Shown here: piece by piece, positions 34,992 through 45,635 of the stretch
How positions within the stretch are numbered: the first letter of the stretch is position 1
Layout: every line of letters starts with the position of its first letter
Assembly (NCBI GenBank): GCA_021296235.1
Contig: JAGWAS010000003.1
Location: 62,001 to 126,000 of the forward strand
Direction of reading: 5' to 3'
Source: Paracoccaceae bacterium
GTDB lineage: Bacteria > Pseudomonadota > Alphaproteobacteria > Rhodobacterales > Rhodobacteraceae
DNA length: 64,000 nucleotides
Notes under the pieces: model-generated
What the model was told of the DNA's origin: nothing
Databases searched by the model: none
The model's input: only the letters and a program-made list of their open reading frames with translations
Made by a program: the position numbers and the translations under genes

Positions 34992-35768
34992 GTGAATTAT
35001 GAAACAATAGAGCTCAATGAGAGCGACGGAGTGGTCATTCTGCGCATGAACAGGCCGGCGGTCATGAATGCCCTCAATACACAAATGCGCGGTGAACTTG
35101 CCCACGCGGTTACGTTGGCACCAAAGTTGGGCAGAGCTCTTGTTATCACGGGCAATGGAGGTGCCTTCTGTTCGGGGCAGGATCTTGGCGATGGCGTCAA
35201 TGCGGCCGAGCCGGATTTGGAACGTACGCTGCGCGACGAGTATTTTCCACTGATGCGGGCCATGATCGGACTGGATATTCCCGTTGTTGCGGCGGTCAAC
35301 GGCGCCGCGGCGGGCGCGGGAGCCAATCTTGCACTTTTGAGCGATGTCGTCATTGCCGCGGAGAGTGCGTATTTCCTTCAGGCGTTCTCAAGAATCGGGC
35401 TTATCCCCGATGCCGGCGGAACGTGGTTGTTGCCGCGTCAGGTTGGCATTGCAAAGGCAATGGGTGCGACATTGTTTGCAGAACGGATATCTGCGAAAGA
35501 GGCATGCCAAATGGGCATGATTTGGGAGTCGGTTCCCGACGATGAATTTGCCAGTCGCTGGCTGTCCCGCGCTCGGCATCTGGCTGATGGTCCGACCCAA
35601 GCCTATGCAAAAATCAAGCAGGCACTGCGCAGCAGCTATGGCAACGGATTCGAGGAGCAGATCGCATTTGAGGCAAAGCTTCAGGGTGAGGCGGGCAAAA
35701 CGCGCGATTTCAAGGAGGGCCTTCTGGCGTTCGTGGAAAAACGCAAACCGGAATTTGAGGGTCGTTGA
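34992..35768 (+). CDS. Enoyl-CoA hydratase/isomerase, PaaG-like
   Basis: 258 residues of the crotonase superfamily. CSGQDLGDG with ALVITGNGGAFCSG, VNGAAAGAGANLALLSDVVIAAESA, and FSRIGLIPDAGGTWLLPRQVG resemble the PaaG group (2-(1,2-epoxy-1,2-dihydrophenyl)acetyl-CoA isomerase and relatives), but no other phenylacetate genes are near, so substrate is uncertain. The GTG start at 34992 lies 7 nt after GAGGAG. It is not clearly part of the ccm operon (151 bp gap). Confidence 0.82.
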   Translation: MNYETIELNESDGVVILRMNRPAVMNALNTQMRGELAHAVTLAPKLGRALVITGNGGAFCSGQDLGDGVNAAEPDLERTLRDEYFPLMRAMIGLDIPVVAAVNGAAAGAGANLALLSDVVIAAESAYFLQAFSRIGLIPDAGGTWLLPRQVGIAKAMGATLFAERISAKEACQMGMIWESVPDDEFASRWLSRARHLADGPTQAYAKIKQALRSSYGNGFEEQIAFEAKLQGEAGKTRDFKEGLLAFVEKRKPEFEGR

Positions 35769-35783
35769 AACCGGCTGCTGCCG

Positions 35784-36389
35784 TCAAGAATCGTAGCGCT
35801 TTGCGGCTTCAAAATACAAATGTTCGGCAACGGTGCCGTCGAATCCCTTTCCAGAGGCAATTTGGATTTTTGGCTTCGAAAACCCCGCTTTACCAAGCAT
35901 GTATGGCAGTTCCTTCATGTCCTGGTGGCAATATAGGCGTCCCAGCGAGTCCCGCCTTGTAACCTTGCCGGCGTGCATCGCTGCAAACAACACGCCGCGA
36001 GGTTTCAGTGCCCGGTTGATTTTCTTCAAGACTGCCGGCAAGGACTCTCTCGGCACATGCTGCAGGGAAAAGCTTGCCCAAACACCGTCGAACGCACCAA
36101 TCATGTCGAACCGGTCGAAAGTAATGCAGATGGCGCCAATTCCATGCAATCGGTTGGCTTCCTCGACAAGGCCGCTTGAGCCGTCAATTGCCGTAACCGA
36201 AAACCCGGCCCTGCGGATCGCTGCGGCATCCCAGCCGGCGCCGCAACCGAAATCAAGCACGGTTCCGTTGGGCGGAAGCATGTCGATCATTCGCAACAGG
36301 AACTTGGAGGGCTGAACGGGTTTTGACCATTTGGCATACTCCGCCGACCGGCCATTGTAGATTTCAAGGGTTTGCTGATCAAACGGCAT
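35784..36389 (-). CDS. Class I SAM-dependent methyltransferase
   Basis: 201 residues. SAM-binding motif I is VLDFGCGAGWDAAAIRRAG, acidic loop AIDGSSGLV, and motif IV region FDGVWASFSLQHVPRESL. Length and order fit small-molecule methyltransferases of the Methyltransf_11/23 type. Substrate unknown. It is convergent with the PaaG-like gene (15 bp between them). Confidence 0.78.
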   Translation of the reverse strand: MPFDQQTLEIYNGRSAEYAKWSKPVQPSKFLLRMIDMLPPNGTVLDFGCGAGWDAAAIRRAGFSVTAIDGSSGLVEEANRLHGIGAICITFDRFDMIGAFDGVWASFSLQHVPRESLPAVLKKINRALKPRGVLFAAMHAGKVTRRDSLGRLYCHQDMKELPYMLGKAGFSKPKIQIASGKGFDGTVAEHLYFEAAKRYDS

Positions 36390-36448
36390 GCGGGTGACTT
36401 ATCGATACTCGGAACGACTGCACCTCGGTGGAGTTGATGTTCCCTTTG

Positions 36449-37435
36449 TCATGGGTTGGTGTCTTCCGGTTCGGGATCCTGTTGCAGCAAGATCCTTGGA
36501 ACATTGAATTTGACGTTCTCCACCGCGGAGGCGATCGTCCGGAAAGTCAACTCAAACCTTTCGCCAACCGCGTCAATGACTTCCTCGACAATTGTCTCGG
36601 GACAAGATGCGCTGGCGGTGATGCCAAGTTTTTTGGCGCCATCGAGAACATTCCAGTTCCAATCTCCGATACCCTGCACCAGCAACACCGAACAACAGCC
36701 GGCGCGCTGTCCGGTTTGGACCAGATGGCGGGTGTTGGATGAGTGGGGCGCACCGACCACGAACATGACATCAACCTGACAAGCAATAGCCTTCACGGCA
36801 TTTTGGCGGTTGGTCGTGGCATAGCAAATGTCATCCTTGCCCGGTCCCACGATTTTTGGAAATCGCCGGCGCAGCGCTTCCACGGTGTTGGCGACATCAT
36901 CGACGCTCAAGGTGGTTTGGGTGGTGTAGGCCAACTTGCTTTCGTCTCTCGGTTCAAGCGCTTCAATGTCGTCGACTGACTGGACCAACATCATTTCGCC
37001 TTCAGCAACCTGTCCCATGGTGCCGGTGGTTTCTGCATGCCCTTGCTGTCCAATCATGACAATTTGCCGACCTTGGCGATTGTGCCATTTTGCCTCAGCA
37101 TGGACCTTTGCAACGAGAGGGCAGGTTGCATCGACCGTAAGCAAATTCCGGCGAATTGCCTCTTCCTTCACCGATGCGGCAACTCCATGCGCAGAATATA
37201 CCACCGGGCGGTCATCCGGGCACTCATTCAACTCCTCGACAAAAACGACGCCTTTCGTGCGAAGTTCTTCGACAACCCGCGAATTGTGTACAATGTCGTG
37301 TTTGACATAGATCGGTGATCCCCACCGTTTGAGAGTAAGTTCGACAATGTCGAGCGCACGCTCCACACCCGCACAAAAACCTCTTGGGGCCGCAAGGAGA
37401 ACTTCCAGCGAAGACTTTTCGACAATCGCACCCAT
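36449..37435 (-). CDS. ispH: IspH, 4-hydroxy-3-methylbut-2-enyl diphosphate reductase
   Basis: 328 residues. The three cysteines that hold the [4Fe-4S] cluster are in RGFCAGVERAL (C21), DATCPLVAKVH (C105) and DDICYATTNRQ (C204). Other landmarks are VYSAHGVA and the C-terminal SASCPETIVEEVIDAV. It makes IPP and DMAPP, the last step of the non-mevalonate pathway. The ATG at 37435 is used; the codon before it is a TTG that is also open. Confidence 0.96.
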   Translation of the reverse strand: MGAIVEKSSLEVLLAAPRGFCAGVERALDIVELTLKRWGSPIYVKHDIVHNSRVVEELRTKGVVFVEELNECPDDRPVVYSAHGVAASVKEEAIRRNLLTVDATCPLVAKVHAEAKWHNRQGRQIVMIGQQGHAETTGTMGQVAEGEMMLVQSVDDIEALEPRDESKLAYTTQTTLSVDDVANTVEALRRRFPKIVGPGKDDICYATTNRQNAVKAIACQVDVMFVVGAPHSSNTRHLVQTGQRAGCCSVLLVQGIGDWNWNVLDGAKKLGITASASCPETIVEEVIDAVGERFELTFRTIASAVENVKFNVPRILLQQDPEPEDTNP

Positions 37436-37486
37436 CAATTCATACCCTGACTCACGAATTTCGGCTCCACATCGTCAATTGCCTCA

Positions 37487-38908
37487 TCATGCCGGGCTAT
37501 CCCCGGCTTCATCATCCGTGCCTGGAGGCGTGTGCGCGGATTGAAGTTCGTTAATGATCCTTGCCCATGATCGGGCTCCCCGCTGGAAGCTGTCGACATC
37601 GTATTTTTCATTCGGAGAATGGATTTGATCATCAACCTTTCCAAATCCAAGCAGGAAGGAGTCCATGCCAAGGATGTTGCTAAAGTGCCCCGCGATTGGA
37701 ATCGAACCGCCCTCCCCAGTGTAGACTGCCCTGTTCGGCCATTCGGGTGTAATTGCTTTGCGGGCCCTGCCGAACAGGGGATGATCCGTGGAAAACATGC
37801 TGGCCGATCCGGCGCCGTGCTCAGTGAACTCAACGGAACAGTCGGCAGGAATCCGCCAGCGCACGAAGTCACGAAAGCTCCGCCTCAGTTTGTACGGATC
37901 CTGACTGCCCACCAGACGGAAGCTGACTTTCGCTGATGCCCTTGACGGAATGACCGTCTTGAATCCGGGGCCGGTGTATCCACCAACAATACCATTTACT
38001 TCGCAGGTGGGTCTGGACCAGATCATTTCAAGGGGAGTATGATTGGACTCTCCCGCCGGAACAGACAATCCCACCTTTCCAAGAAAGTCGGTGGCGGAGA
38101 AGCCGAGCGAATTCCATTGCAGGACGATGTCGTCGGGAACATCCTCGACACCGTCGTAAAACCCTGGAATTGCAACTCGGCCGCTGTCGTCATGCAAATC
38201 GGCAAGCACCCGGCTGAGGATGCGCAATGGATTGGCTGCGATTCCGCCGAACTGGCCGGAATGGAGATCCTTGTCGGGCCCGGTTACCGTGATCTCCTCT
38301 CCAAGAAGGCCGCGCAACATGGTTATGATCGCAGGCGTTCTGTTGTCGAATAGTCCGGTGTCGCAAATAAGGGCAAGGTCGGCGGAAAGTTCCTCGGCGT
38401 TTCTTTTCAGAAAGGGGACCAGTGAGGGCGATCCGGATTCCTCCTCACCTTCGAACAACATCGAAATGTTCATGGGAAGTTCACCAGTTTCATCCTTCCA
38501 GGCACGGCAGGCCTCAACAAAGGTCATCAGTTGACCCTTGTCGTCGGATGCTCCGCGCCCTCTGATTACGGCTTCCCTACCCTGATTTTCGACGATGGGA
38601 TCAAACGGATCACGCTCCCAAAGTTCAATCGGATCGACTGGCTGCACGTCGTAGTGCCCGTAGAAGAGGTAACGCTTTCCATTGGACGGACCATGCGCAA
38701 CCACCATCGGGTGCCCGGATGTGGGGCGAACGTCAGCCTTGAAACCAATTGACCTGAGGTCTTCTGCAAGCCATTCGGCTGCCATTTGACAATCACTTGC
38801 GTGGGTTGGATCCGTTGAAATTGACCTGATTCGCAAGAATTCCAAAAGGCGATTCAGAGCATTTGTTTGTTCGGCGTCAATTCTGTCCAGAATTCGGTAA
38901 AGTTCCAT
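37487..38908 (-). CDS. M20 family dipeptidase
   Basis: 473 residues. YLFYGHYDVQPVD and IRGRGASDDKGQL give zinc-binding His and Asp, and FEGEEESGSPS the catalytic Glu and a zinc Glu. CDTGLFDN and the late GGSIPIAGHF (zinc His) match the DUG1/carnosinase-like dipeptidase group. Between about residues 200 and 330 lies the dimerisation lid. It is cytoplasmic and cleaves dipeptides. No signal peptide is seen. Confidence 0.9.
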   Translation of the reverse strand: MELYRILDRIDAEQTNALNRLLEFLRIRSISTDPTHASDCQMAAEWLAEDLRSIGFKADVRPTSGHPMVVAHGPSNGKRYLFYGHYDVQPVDPIELWERDPFDPIVENQGREAVIRGRGASDDKGQLMTFVEACRAWKDETGELPMNISMLFEGEEESGSPSLVPFLKRNAEELSADLALICDTGLFDNRTPAIITMLRGLLGEEITVTGPDKDLHSGQFGGIAANPLRILSRVLADLHDDSGRVAIPGFYDGVEDVPDDIVLQWNSLGFSATDFLGKVGLSVPAGESNHTPLEMIWSRPTCEVNGIVGGYTGPGFKTVIPSRASAKVSFRLVGSQDPYKLRRSFRDFVRWRIPADCSVEFTEHGAGSASMFSTDHPLFGRARKAITPEWPNRAVYTGEGGSIPIAGHFSNILGMDSFLLGFGKVDDQIHSPNEKYDVDSFQRGARSWARIINELQSAHTPPGTDDEAGDSPA

Positions 38909-38990
38909 TCATGCGGGCTCCGTTTGGTTCCGGATGCCTATAGCAGAACGCATTCGAAAGTCCCAAGCGACGACGCCAGTCGGTTACCGG

Positions 38991-40154
38991 TCAACTCGGT
39001 TTTTGAATCCACCCGCCGCCAAGAACCCGCGATCCTTGTCTCGAATAAAATACACAGGCTTGGCCAGGCGAAACTCCCGCTTCCGGTTCATCAAGCTCAA
39101 CTTCTGCAACTCCGCCCCCAAGTGGGCGTATGCACGCCGCCGCAGGCGGCTTGGTGGATCGAATCCTGACGCGCACACTCCATTCGTCGCGACCTTCGAA
39201 GTCATCGTCGCCCAGCCAGTTCACTTCCCTGACAGGAATGCGAATTGATTGAAGTGCTTGCTTTGGTCCGACAACCACCTGGTTTGAGACAGGTTCGAGC
39301 CGAACCACATAAAGCGGTTCATCCAAACCTCCGATGCCAAGACCCCGCCTCTGACCAACCGTATAGTTGATTATGCCTTCATGCCTTGCCAGGACATTGC
39401 CATTGATGTGGACAATGTTGCCAGGTTCGCACGATTGGGGGCGAAGTCGTTTGATAAGATCTGCGTAGTTGCCATTTGGAACAAAGCAAATGTCCTGACT
39501 GTCCGGTTTGTCGGCAACAGAAAGTCCAAATTCCAGTGCTGCCTTTCTGGTTTCGGCCTTTGAATTTACCGAGCCAAGCGGAAACCTGAGGAATTCCAAT
39601 TGATCCCTCGTGGTCGTGAAAAGAAAATATGACTGATCCCGGCTCGGGTCCGCGGCGCAGTGCATCTCGGCCCCGGCAGGTCCGGCTTTCCGTTGGATGT
39701 AGTGACCAGTCGCCAGGCAATCTGCTCCAAGATCCCTTGATGCCTCAAGCAACTCACTGAATTTAACCCTCTGATTGCAGCGGATGCACGGAACCGGCGT
39801 CGAACCGGCCAGATAGCTGTCGGCAAACTCATCAATTACTGCGGTTCTGAAGATGTTCTCGTAATCGAACACGTAGTGTGGAAAGCCGAATTCCTCTGAA
39901 ATTCGCCTTGCGTCGTGTATGTCGCGTCCGGCGCAGCAAGCGCCTTTTTTGGCAAGCATCGCTCCGTGATCATAGAGTTGCAGGGTTATCCCGACTACTT
40001 CGTAGCCGTCTCGCGCCAGCATGGCTGCAACGACCGAACTGTCAACGCCCCCCGACATGGCAACAACCACCCGGGTATCCGATGGATCTTTCGGAAATCC
40101 CAGCGAATTCAACTTGCTGCTGTGCTCTGTAGGCTCTTGCATTTTCTTTGGCAT
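38991..40154 (-). CDS. mnmA: MnmA, tRNA-specific 2-thiouridylase
   Basis: 387 residues. The PP-loop is [18 protein letters not shown]; the catalytic cysteines are in [14 protein letters not shown] and [22 protein letters not shown] and the C-terminal beta-barrel ([10 protein letters not shown]... CVFYS) complete the family. It thiolates U34 of tRNA-Lys, -Glu and -Gln. The ATG at 40154 is chosen over a TTG at 40181; the ATG at 40142 is also possible. Confidence 0.95.
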   Translation of the reverse strand: MPKKMQEPTEHSSKLNSLGFPKDPSDTRVVVAMSGGVDSSVVAAMLARDGYEVVGITLQLYDHGAMLAKKGACCAGRDIHDARRISEEFGFPHYVFDYENIFRTAVIDEFADSYLAGSTPVPCIRCNQRVKFSELLEASRDLGADCLATGHYIQRKAGPAGAEMHCAADPSRDQSYFLFTTTRDQLEFLRFPLGSVNSKAETRKAALEFGLSVADKPDSQDICFVPNGNYADLIKRLRPQSCEPGNIVHINGNVLARHEGIINYTVGQRRGLGIGGLDEPLYVVRLEPVSNQVVVGPKQALQSIRIPVREVNWLGDDDFEGRDEWSVRVRIRSTKPPAAACIRPLGGGVAEVELDEPEAGVSPGQACVFYSRQGSRVLGGGWIQKPS

Positions 40155-41278
40155 CCCGTCGCACCTGATCCCGGCGAACAATGCGTTTCAACCGACAATT
40201 GTCGAAATCGCGGCACCCCGCCGGAATTCAGGCGTGTCCTTGCAACGACCGGCAACGCGAAGCGGCGCAACCTGATGTCCGCATTGCCGAATTCCAGTCG
40301 GAAGGTCAAGAATTTGCGCTTGAGAGCTGGCTTGGACGGAGAGAGCTGAGTGAGGGAATTGCCATCATGGGCACAACCTGTTTCACCTGTGGTTGTCTCT
40401 TGGCAACAATGCCTGTGCGGATTGGGGTTGGGTGGGTCAGTGAGTCCGAGTGTGCAGTTGCTCTCGGGCAGTGCAATTGTCATGTGTCACGGCAGCAGAT
40501 TCCACGATCCAGACAACCAGATTCCAACACGTTTGGGCAAATGGTGGTTGGATATTCCGGTTGAGGACACTGGCGGGCCCAGCCAACCGTGGAAAACGGA
40601 GCCACGCAGCGGAGCATTGTTGTGCCGCCAAATCTGGAAGATTCGGAACAAGCCTTCATGGGGTCCCGAAGTTACCGCTGACGCGAGTGCATTGGCGGCA
40701 ACCGATCAGTCGACAGTAAGGTCATATAACTCGCGCGAACAGGAATTCCTGCCTCCCAAGATTGACAACAAATCTCGGGAGGTTGAAGCTGTCGTGGCGG
40801 GAGATCTCCCTAATTGCGCAGGTGTGTTGCTTCTGGGCTCTGACGGGCCTGTTTTTGCTGCAACAGGGGACAAATTCCTGCCGCAGCGCCCGGAACGGTG
40901 ACATGTTGATTGACCAATGCAGTCAATCGATGACGCAGAAGCATGTCGCGCTATCCTGCGGAGCCGACACCTGTCAGTGAAGTTGCATCCACGAGTCAGG
41001 CCTTCAACCCAAATGACCGGACATGGAATTCGGATGGATTGAGCTTGGTCCGTTGGCCCTGACCCCAACCGGAATCCGTACCTTGAGTTGGCGAACATCA
41101 ATCTGCGCTGGCAGGCTCGACTTCGCAGATCTAGTTGCCAAAGAGCAGCCACCGGTTTGACTGCTTGGACAGTTTCGGTTCACGGGATATGGTTCAATGA
41201 CGCATCAGGGGCCGCAACGGCTTTTTGGGCAAGGCGAAGATTCCGAACGATGTGGTTTTTCGGACAGTGGGGGACGGC
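40155..41278. other. 1.1-kb region without a recognised intact gene
   Basis: Several overlapping frames are open: plus 40181-40564, plus 40350-40901 (183 codons) and minus 40706-41152. None matches a known family, none has a good ribosome site, and the best looks patchy. The sequence could be a decayed gene or a regulatory spacer before ligA. It is the longest unexplained stretch in the window. Confidence 0.4.
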
Positions 41279-43408
41279 ATGGTCGACGAGTCAACCGAAA
41301 TAAACGCTGCTGCGAGTGATGATACGCTATCGGAAATGCGGGATCTTTACTCGATCATCAGACAAGCAAATGAGGCATACTACCAGAACGACGAACCAGT
41401 TCTCGTAGATGCCGAGTATGACAAAAAGAAGGAACGGCTGCGTCAACTTGAGAGACGGTACCCGAATCTGAAGGCAGTCGACAGTCCAACCGGGAAGGTG
41501 GGAGCCCCGCCTGCAGAAGGGTTCAAGAAAGCCAGACATGAAGTTCCGATGCTCTCACTCGACAACGCATTCAGCGTTGAGGAGGTTCTCGAATTTGATG
41601 CCAAGGTCAGACGTTTTCTCGGTTGGGATATCGGCACGCCGCTTGAATATGATGCCGAACCCAAGATTGACGGGCTTTCGTTGTCACTCACTTACGTGGA
41701 CGGCCTCCTGCGCAGGGCAACCACGCGCGGGGACGGGACCACAGGTGAGGACGTAACCCGGAACGCACAGACAATTCCCGAGATACCCGAGAGAATTGAG
41801 GGGGCGCCTTCCTTCATGGAGGTCCGGGGCGAAATCTACATGGGCCGGGAAGAGTTCAAGTCCCTCAATGAAAGGCAGGAGGCCGCCAGCGGCAAAACCT
41901 ACATGAATCCCCGAAACGCCGCTGCTGGCTCGCTTCGCCAAATTGATCCCGAAATCACGCGAAACAGAAAGCTGCAATTTTTTGCCCATGGGTTTGGAAA
42001 GATCTCAGAACCCCTGGGTGCAACCCATGCGCAGGCGATGACCCGCCTGTCGGAAATGGGGCTCCCGACGAATCCAATTACCAAGACCTGTAGCAACTTC
42101 AATGAGATGAAGGAGTATTTTGAGGGAATTGAACAACAGCGATCAAGGCTTGCGTATGACATTGACGGGGTGGTCTTCAAGGTTAGCAGAATTTCACTGC
42201 AAACAAGATTGGGCAGCAGTTCAACGGCTCCGCGGTGGGCGGTTTCAGCCAAGTTTCCCGGCGAAACCGCATGGACGACACTGCGGAGGATTGAGATTCA
42301 GGTTGGACGAACCGGTGCACTTTCACCGGTCGCCCGCCTTGACCCCGTTACCGTCGGCGGCGTGGTTGTTTCCAACGCAACGCTTCACAACGAAGATTAC
42401 ATCGCTGGGGTGGGCTCGGACGGTCAGCCAATCAGGGACGGCAAGGATCTGAGGGAGGGTGATTGGGTTAAGGTATACCGCGCTGGCGATGTTATCCCCA
42501 AGGTCGCCGATGTCGATTGTTCCCGTCGGAAGGGCGGATCAACCCGGTTTGAGTTTCCGAAAGCCTGTCCCGCCTGCGGATCCGCTGCGCCCCGTGAGGA
42601 AACTGATGCGGTGCGACGTTGCGGTGGAGACATTGCTTGCCCAGCTCAACAGGTTGAAAGGCTTAAGCATTTTGTGTCCAGAAACGCATTCAATGTGGAA
42701 GGGTTGGGGGACCGGCTGATTGAGCAGTTTCATTCGGAGGGGCTTCTTCGCCAGCCCGCCGACATATTCAAACTCAGAAAGAGAATCGGCAGTGGCGAAA
42801 ACAGTTTGCAGGAATGGCATGGTTGGGGAGCCAAGTCGGCTTCGAAGTTGTTTGACGAAATCGATTCGCGCCGCAGCATCAGTTTGAACCGCTTGATATT
42901 CGCCTTGGGAATCAGACATGTCGGCGAGGGTGTAGCCGATAGGTTGGCGCTGCACTTCGGTACATGGAGCGCCTTTGACGAAACCCTCACTTCTGCTTGC
43001 GAACGGAACGAGAACGCCTTGTCGGAATTGGTTTCGGTTGAGGGAATCGGTGAGACAATTGCCAAGTCTCTGATTGGAGCTTTCAGCGACCCAAATATCA
43101 AGAAGGCGATGGATGGGCTCGTCAATGAACTCAAAGATATTCAGGATGTTGAAAGGGCACAGATCTCAGACAGCCCCATTTCGGGGATCACAATCGTCTT
43201 CACGGGGACTCTTGCAGCAATGACCCGGGCTGAAGCAAAGGCGCGCGCAGAGGCACTTGGTGCAAGGATCTCCGGCTCCGTTTCGGCTAGAACCGGTTTG
43301 GTCGTCGCCGGCCAGGGCAGCGGGTCCAAGGGAAAGAAAGCGCAGGAACTCGGCGTTCGCGTCATTGACGAAGCCGAGTGGCTTGATTTGGTGGGCAAAG
43401 CCGGATGA
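41279..43408 (+). CDS. ligA: LigA, NAD-dependent DNA ligase
   Basis: 709 residues. The adenylation lysine is K129 in AEPKIDGLSLSL. The protein also carries RGDGTTGEDVT, the OB-fold, a four-cysteine zinc finger (CPACGS...RCGGDIACPAQQ), helix-hairpin-helix repeats and a C-terminal BRCT domain (GITIVFTGTLAAMTRAEAK). It joins Okazaki fragments and repair nicks. The ATG at 41279 follows GGGGGA and starts the family domain sensibly; a TTG at 41225 is open. It overlaps recG by 4 bp. Confidence 0.96.
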   Translation: MVDESTEINAAASDDTLSEMRDLYSIIRQANEAYYQNDEPVLVDAEYDKKKERLRQLERRYPNLKAVDSPTGKVGAPPAEGFKKARHEVPMLSLDNAFSVEEVLEFDAKVRRFLGWDIGTPLEYDAEPKIDGLSLSLTYVDGLLRRATTRGDGTTGEDVTRNAQTIPEIPERIEGAPSFMEVRGEIYMGREEFKSLNERQEAASGKTYMNPRNAAAGSLRQIDPEITRNRKLQFFAHGFGKISEPLGATHAQAMTRLSEMGLPTNPITKTCSNFNEMKEYFEGIEQQRSRLAYDIDGVVFKVSRISLQTRLGSSSTAPRWAVSAKFPGETAWTTLRRIEIQVGRTGALSPVARLDPVTVGGVVVSNATLHNEDYIAGVGSDGQPIRDGKDLREGDWVKVYRAGDVIPKVADVDCSRRKGGSTRFEFPKACPACGSAAPREETDAVRRCGGDIACPAQQVERLKHFVSRNAFNVEGLGDRLIEQFHSEGLLRQPADIFKLRKRIGSGENSLQEWHGWGAKSASKLFDEIDSRRSISLNRLIFALGIRHVGEGVADRLALHFGTWSAFDETLTSACERNENALSELVSVEGIGETIAKSLIGAFSDPNIKKAMDGLVNELKDIQDVERAQISDSPISGITIVFTGTLAAMTRAEAKARAEALGARISGSVSARTGLVVAGQGSGSKGKKAQELGVRVIDEAEWLDLVGKAG

Positions 43409-45477
43409 CACCGGATCGTCCGGAAGAACTTTATCCGCTGTTCAAAAGTGTCGAGTCACTGAAGGGGATTGGTGGTGCAACAAGAGCTGCACTGGAAAGA
43501 TTGGACGTCCGATTGGTTCGCGACATCCTCCTCCACCTACCCAAGTCCATAATTTACCGCCCCCGGGTTTCATCCATAGCAGACATTGAGCCGCCAGCAT
43601 TCGCGACGATCAGGATCAGCGTCGACCGGCACATTCCGGGAAAGGGCGGGCGCCCCTGCAGGGTCCAAGTGAGCGATGCCAGATCAACTTTCATGCTGGT
43701 CTATTTCGGTTCAAGACGCCAGCATCTTGAACGTCTGCTTCCAGTCGGTTGCGTCCGTGTGGTTTCCGGCAAGGTCGAAGCCTTCGGCAGCCAGTCACAA
43801 ATGGTTCATCCAGACTATGTCGTTGAAGCGCAGCGCGAACAGGATATTCCTCTAAAGGAGCCGTTGTATGCGCTGACGGAGGGGGTTTCGAACAGGTCCA
43901 TGCGGAGGTTCGTGGCATCTGCGCTTGAGGTCACCCCGAATCTGGAGGAATGGCATAATCGGGCGGTGATTGAGGAACACAACTGGCCATCTTGGCACAA
44001 TGCCCTGCGAATCGCGCATGAATTCGCTGGCCCGGGGTCCGATGATGAGCGGAATTCAGCAGTTGAACGACTCACATTTGACGAGTTGACCGCAAATCAG
44101 TTGGTGTTGATCATGCAACGCTGCCAATTGCGGCGTGCCAACGGGGCGGCAACCGAAGGCAACGGTTCCCTCCGCAATCTTGTCCTATCGAATTTTGGGC
44201 ATGAACTCACTGCTGGTCAGAACCGGGTTCTTGACGAAATATTGTTCGACTTGGCACAACCCGAACGAATGATCCGCCTCCTGCAGGGCGATGTGGGATC
44301 GGGCAAGACCATGGTTGCAATTCTTGCGTTGGTGGCCGCCGTGGAGTCCGGCGGCCAAGGGACGTTGATGCTGCCAACCGAGATTCTGGCCCAACAGCAA
44401 TGTGATGTTGCCCGGCGGTTGTTTGAAGGGACCGGAATCGTGGTCGAACTCCTGACCGGAAACACCCGGAGCGCCCGCCGGAAGGAAATCTTGGATCTGC
44501 TTATTTCGGGCGGCATCGACATTCTGGTGGGCACCCAGTCACTGATTCAATCGGACGTCCACTTTCAGGACCTTAGGCTTGCGGTGATTGACGAACAGCA
44601 GAGATTCGGTGTTGCCCAAAGGCGCATGCTCCTCAAGTCCAATTCTGCTGCAAACATGCTCATGATGACCGCTACACCGATCCCGAGAAGTTTGGCCCTG
44701 GTTAGATATGGCGAAGCGGATATCTCAGCGCTTACCGATAAACCGGAGGGCCGTGTGAAAATACGGACAGCAGCCATGCCCGCGTGCCGTCGAGCCGAGG
44801 TAATCGAACGATTGCGGGCTGCAATGAAGGACGGACGGCAGGCCTATTGGATTTGCCCGGTGGTGGAGGATGCATCAGACCCCCGGTACGCAACCCCGGA
44901 ACAAAGGGCCGCGGAACTGTCGGCTTCAATTGATAGCTGCATTGGATTTGTCCACGGACAATTGTTGGACCAACGCAAAATCGAAGCCATGAGCGGTTTT
45001 GTTGAGGGCAAAATCCGCATTTTGGTTGCAACCACCGTTGTTGAGGTCGGGATGGATGTTCCCAATGCTTCAATCATGGTGATCGAATCGGCAGAGTGCT
45101 TCGGGTTGGCGCAATTGCATCAATTGCGCGGCAGGATTGGCAGGGGCAGTCATGAATCCGCATGCGTTCTAATCTACAATGCACCCCTCAACGACACTGC
45201 CAAATCCCGCCTCTCCACCATCCGCAAAACAATCGACGGTTTCAAGATCGCTGATGCCGATCTGGAGCTGAGAGGTGCAGGGGAGCTTGCCGGCACCCGT
45301 CAATCCGGCTTTCATTGTGCCGATCCCTTTTCTCAGGGTGAACTGCTTGAAGAGGCGCGCAGCAAAGCACGTTCGCTCGTTGAGCACGACCCAAATCTTG
45401 TTTCAAGGCAGGGATTGGCGATCCGCAACCTTCTCTTTCTTTTTGATCAGGATCATATGTTCGCATCGTCAGGATAG
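43405..45477 (+). CDS. recG: RecG, ATP-dependent DNA helicase
   Basis: 690 residues. The N-terminal wedge/OB domain (LKGIGGATRAALERLDV; LLHLPKSIIYRP) is followed by helicase motifs: I GDVGSGKTMVA, II DEQQRFGV (Q where H is usual), III TATPIPRSLAL, VI QLRGRIGRG. The TRG motif lies near RGAGELAGTRQSG. RecG remodels stalled forks and branched intermediates. It is coupled to ligA through an ATGA overlap. Confidence 0.95.
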   Translation: MTPDRPEELYPLFKSVESLKGIGGATRAALERLDVRLVRDILLHLPKSIIYRPRVSSIADIEPPAFATIRISVDRHIPGKGGRPCRVQVSDARSTFMLVYFGSRRQHLERLLPVGCVRVVSGKVEAFGSQSQMVHPDYVVEAQREQDIPLKEPLYALTEGVSNRSMRRFVASALEVTPNLEEWHNRAVIEEHNWPSWHNALRIAHEFAGPGSDDERNSAVERLTFDELTANQLVLIMQRCQLRRANGAATEGNGSLRNLVLSNFGHELTAGQNRVLDEILFDLAQPERMIRLLQGDVGSGKTMVAILALVAAVESGGQGTLMLPTEILAQQQCDVARRLFEGTGIVVELLTGNTRSARRKEILDLLISGGIDILVGTQSLIQSDVHFQDLRLAVIDEQQRFGVAQRRMLLKSNSAANMLMMTATPIPRSLALVRYGEADISALTDKPEGRVKIRTAAMPACRRAEVIERLRAAMKDGRQAYWICPVVEDASDPRYATPEQRAAELSASIDSCIGFVHGQLLDQRKIEAMSGFVEGKIRILVATTVVEVGMDVPNASIMVIESAECFGLAQLHQLRGRIGRGSHESACVLIYNAPLNDTAKSRLSTIRKTIDGFKIADADLELRGAGELAGTRQSGFHCADPFSQGELLEEARSKARSLVEHDPNLVSRQGLAIRNLLFLFDQDHMFASSG

Positions 45478-45563
45478 CGACCAACTGAATACCTGCTTGC
45501 CGTGGATCAGCGACCTGCTGCCGTGTCAACAACTGGAAGTTGCGGATTCGTACCGTTTTGTTC

Positions 45564-45592
45564 TTGACATGTTTCGAACATTGCTAGAACAA
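45564..45592 (+). promoter_or_regulatory. LexA-box (SOS) promoter facing a small ORF
   Basis: A perfect -35 box, TTGACA (45564-45569), is followed by a LexA site of the alphaproteobacterial type, GAAC-ATTGCTA-GAAC (45576-45590, exactly 7 nt between half-sites). At 17-bp spacing the -10 would be 45587-45592 (GAACAA), so the LexA site covers the space between the promoter elements. Placement is ideal for repression. The promoter points to the 37-codon ORF at 45636. Confidence 0.7.
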
Positions 45593-45635
45593 AGAAATCA
45601 CAAAAATTGAACGACTGAAATTTGTGTGTCGAATA

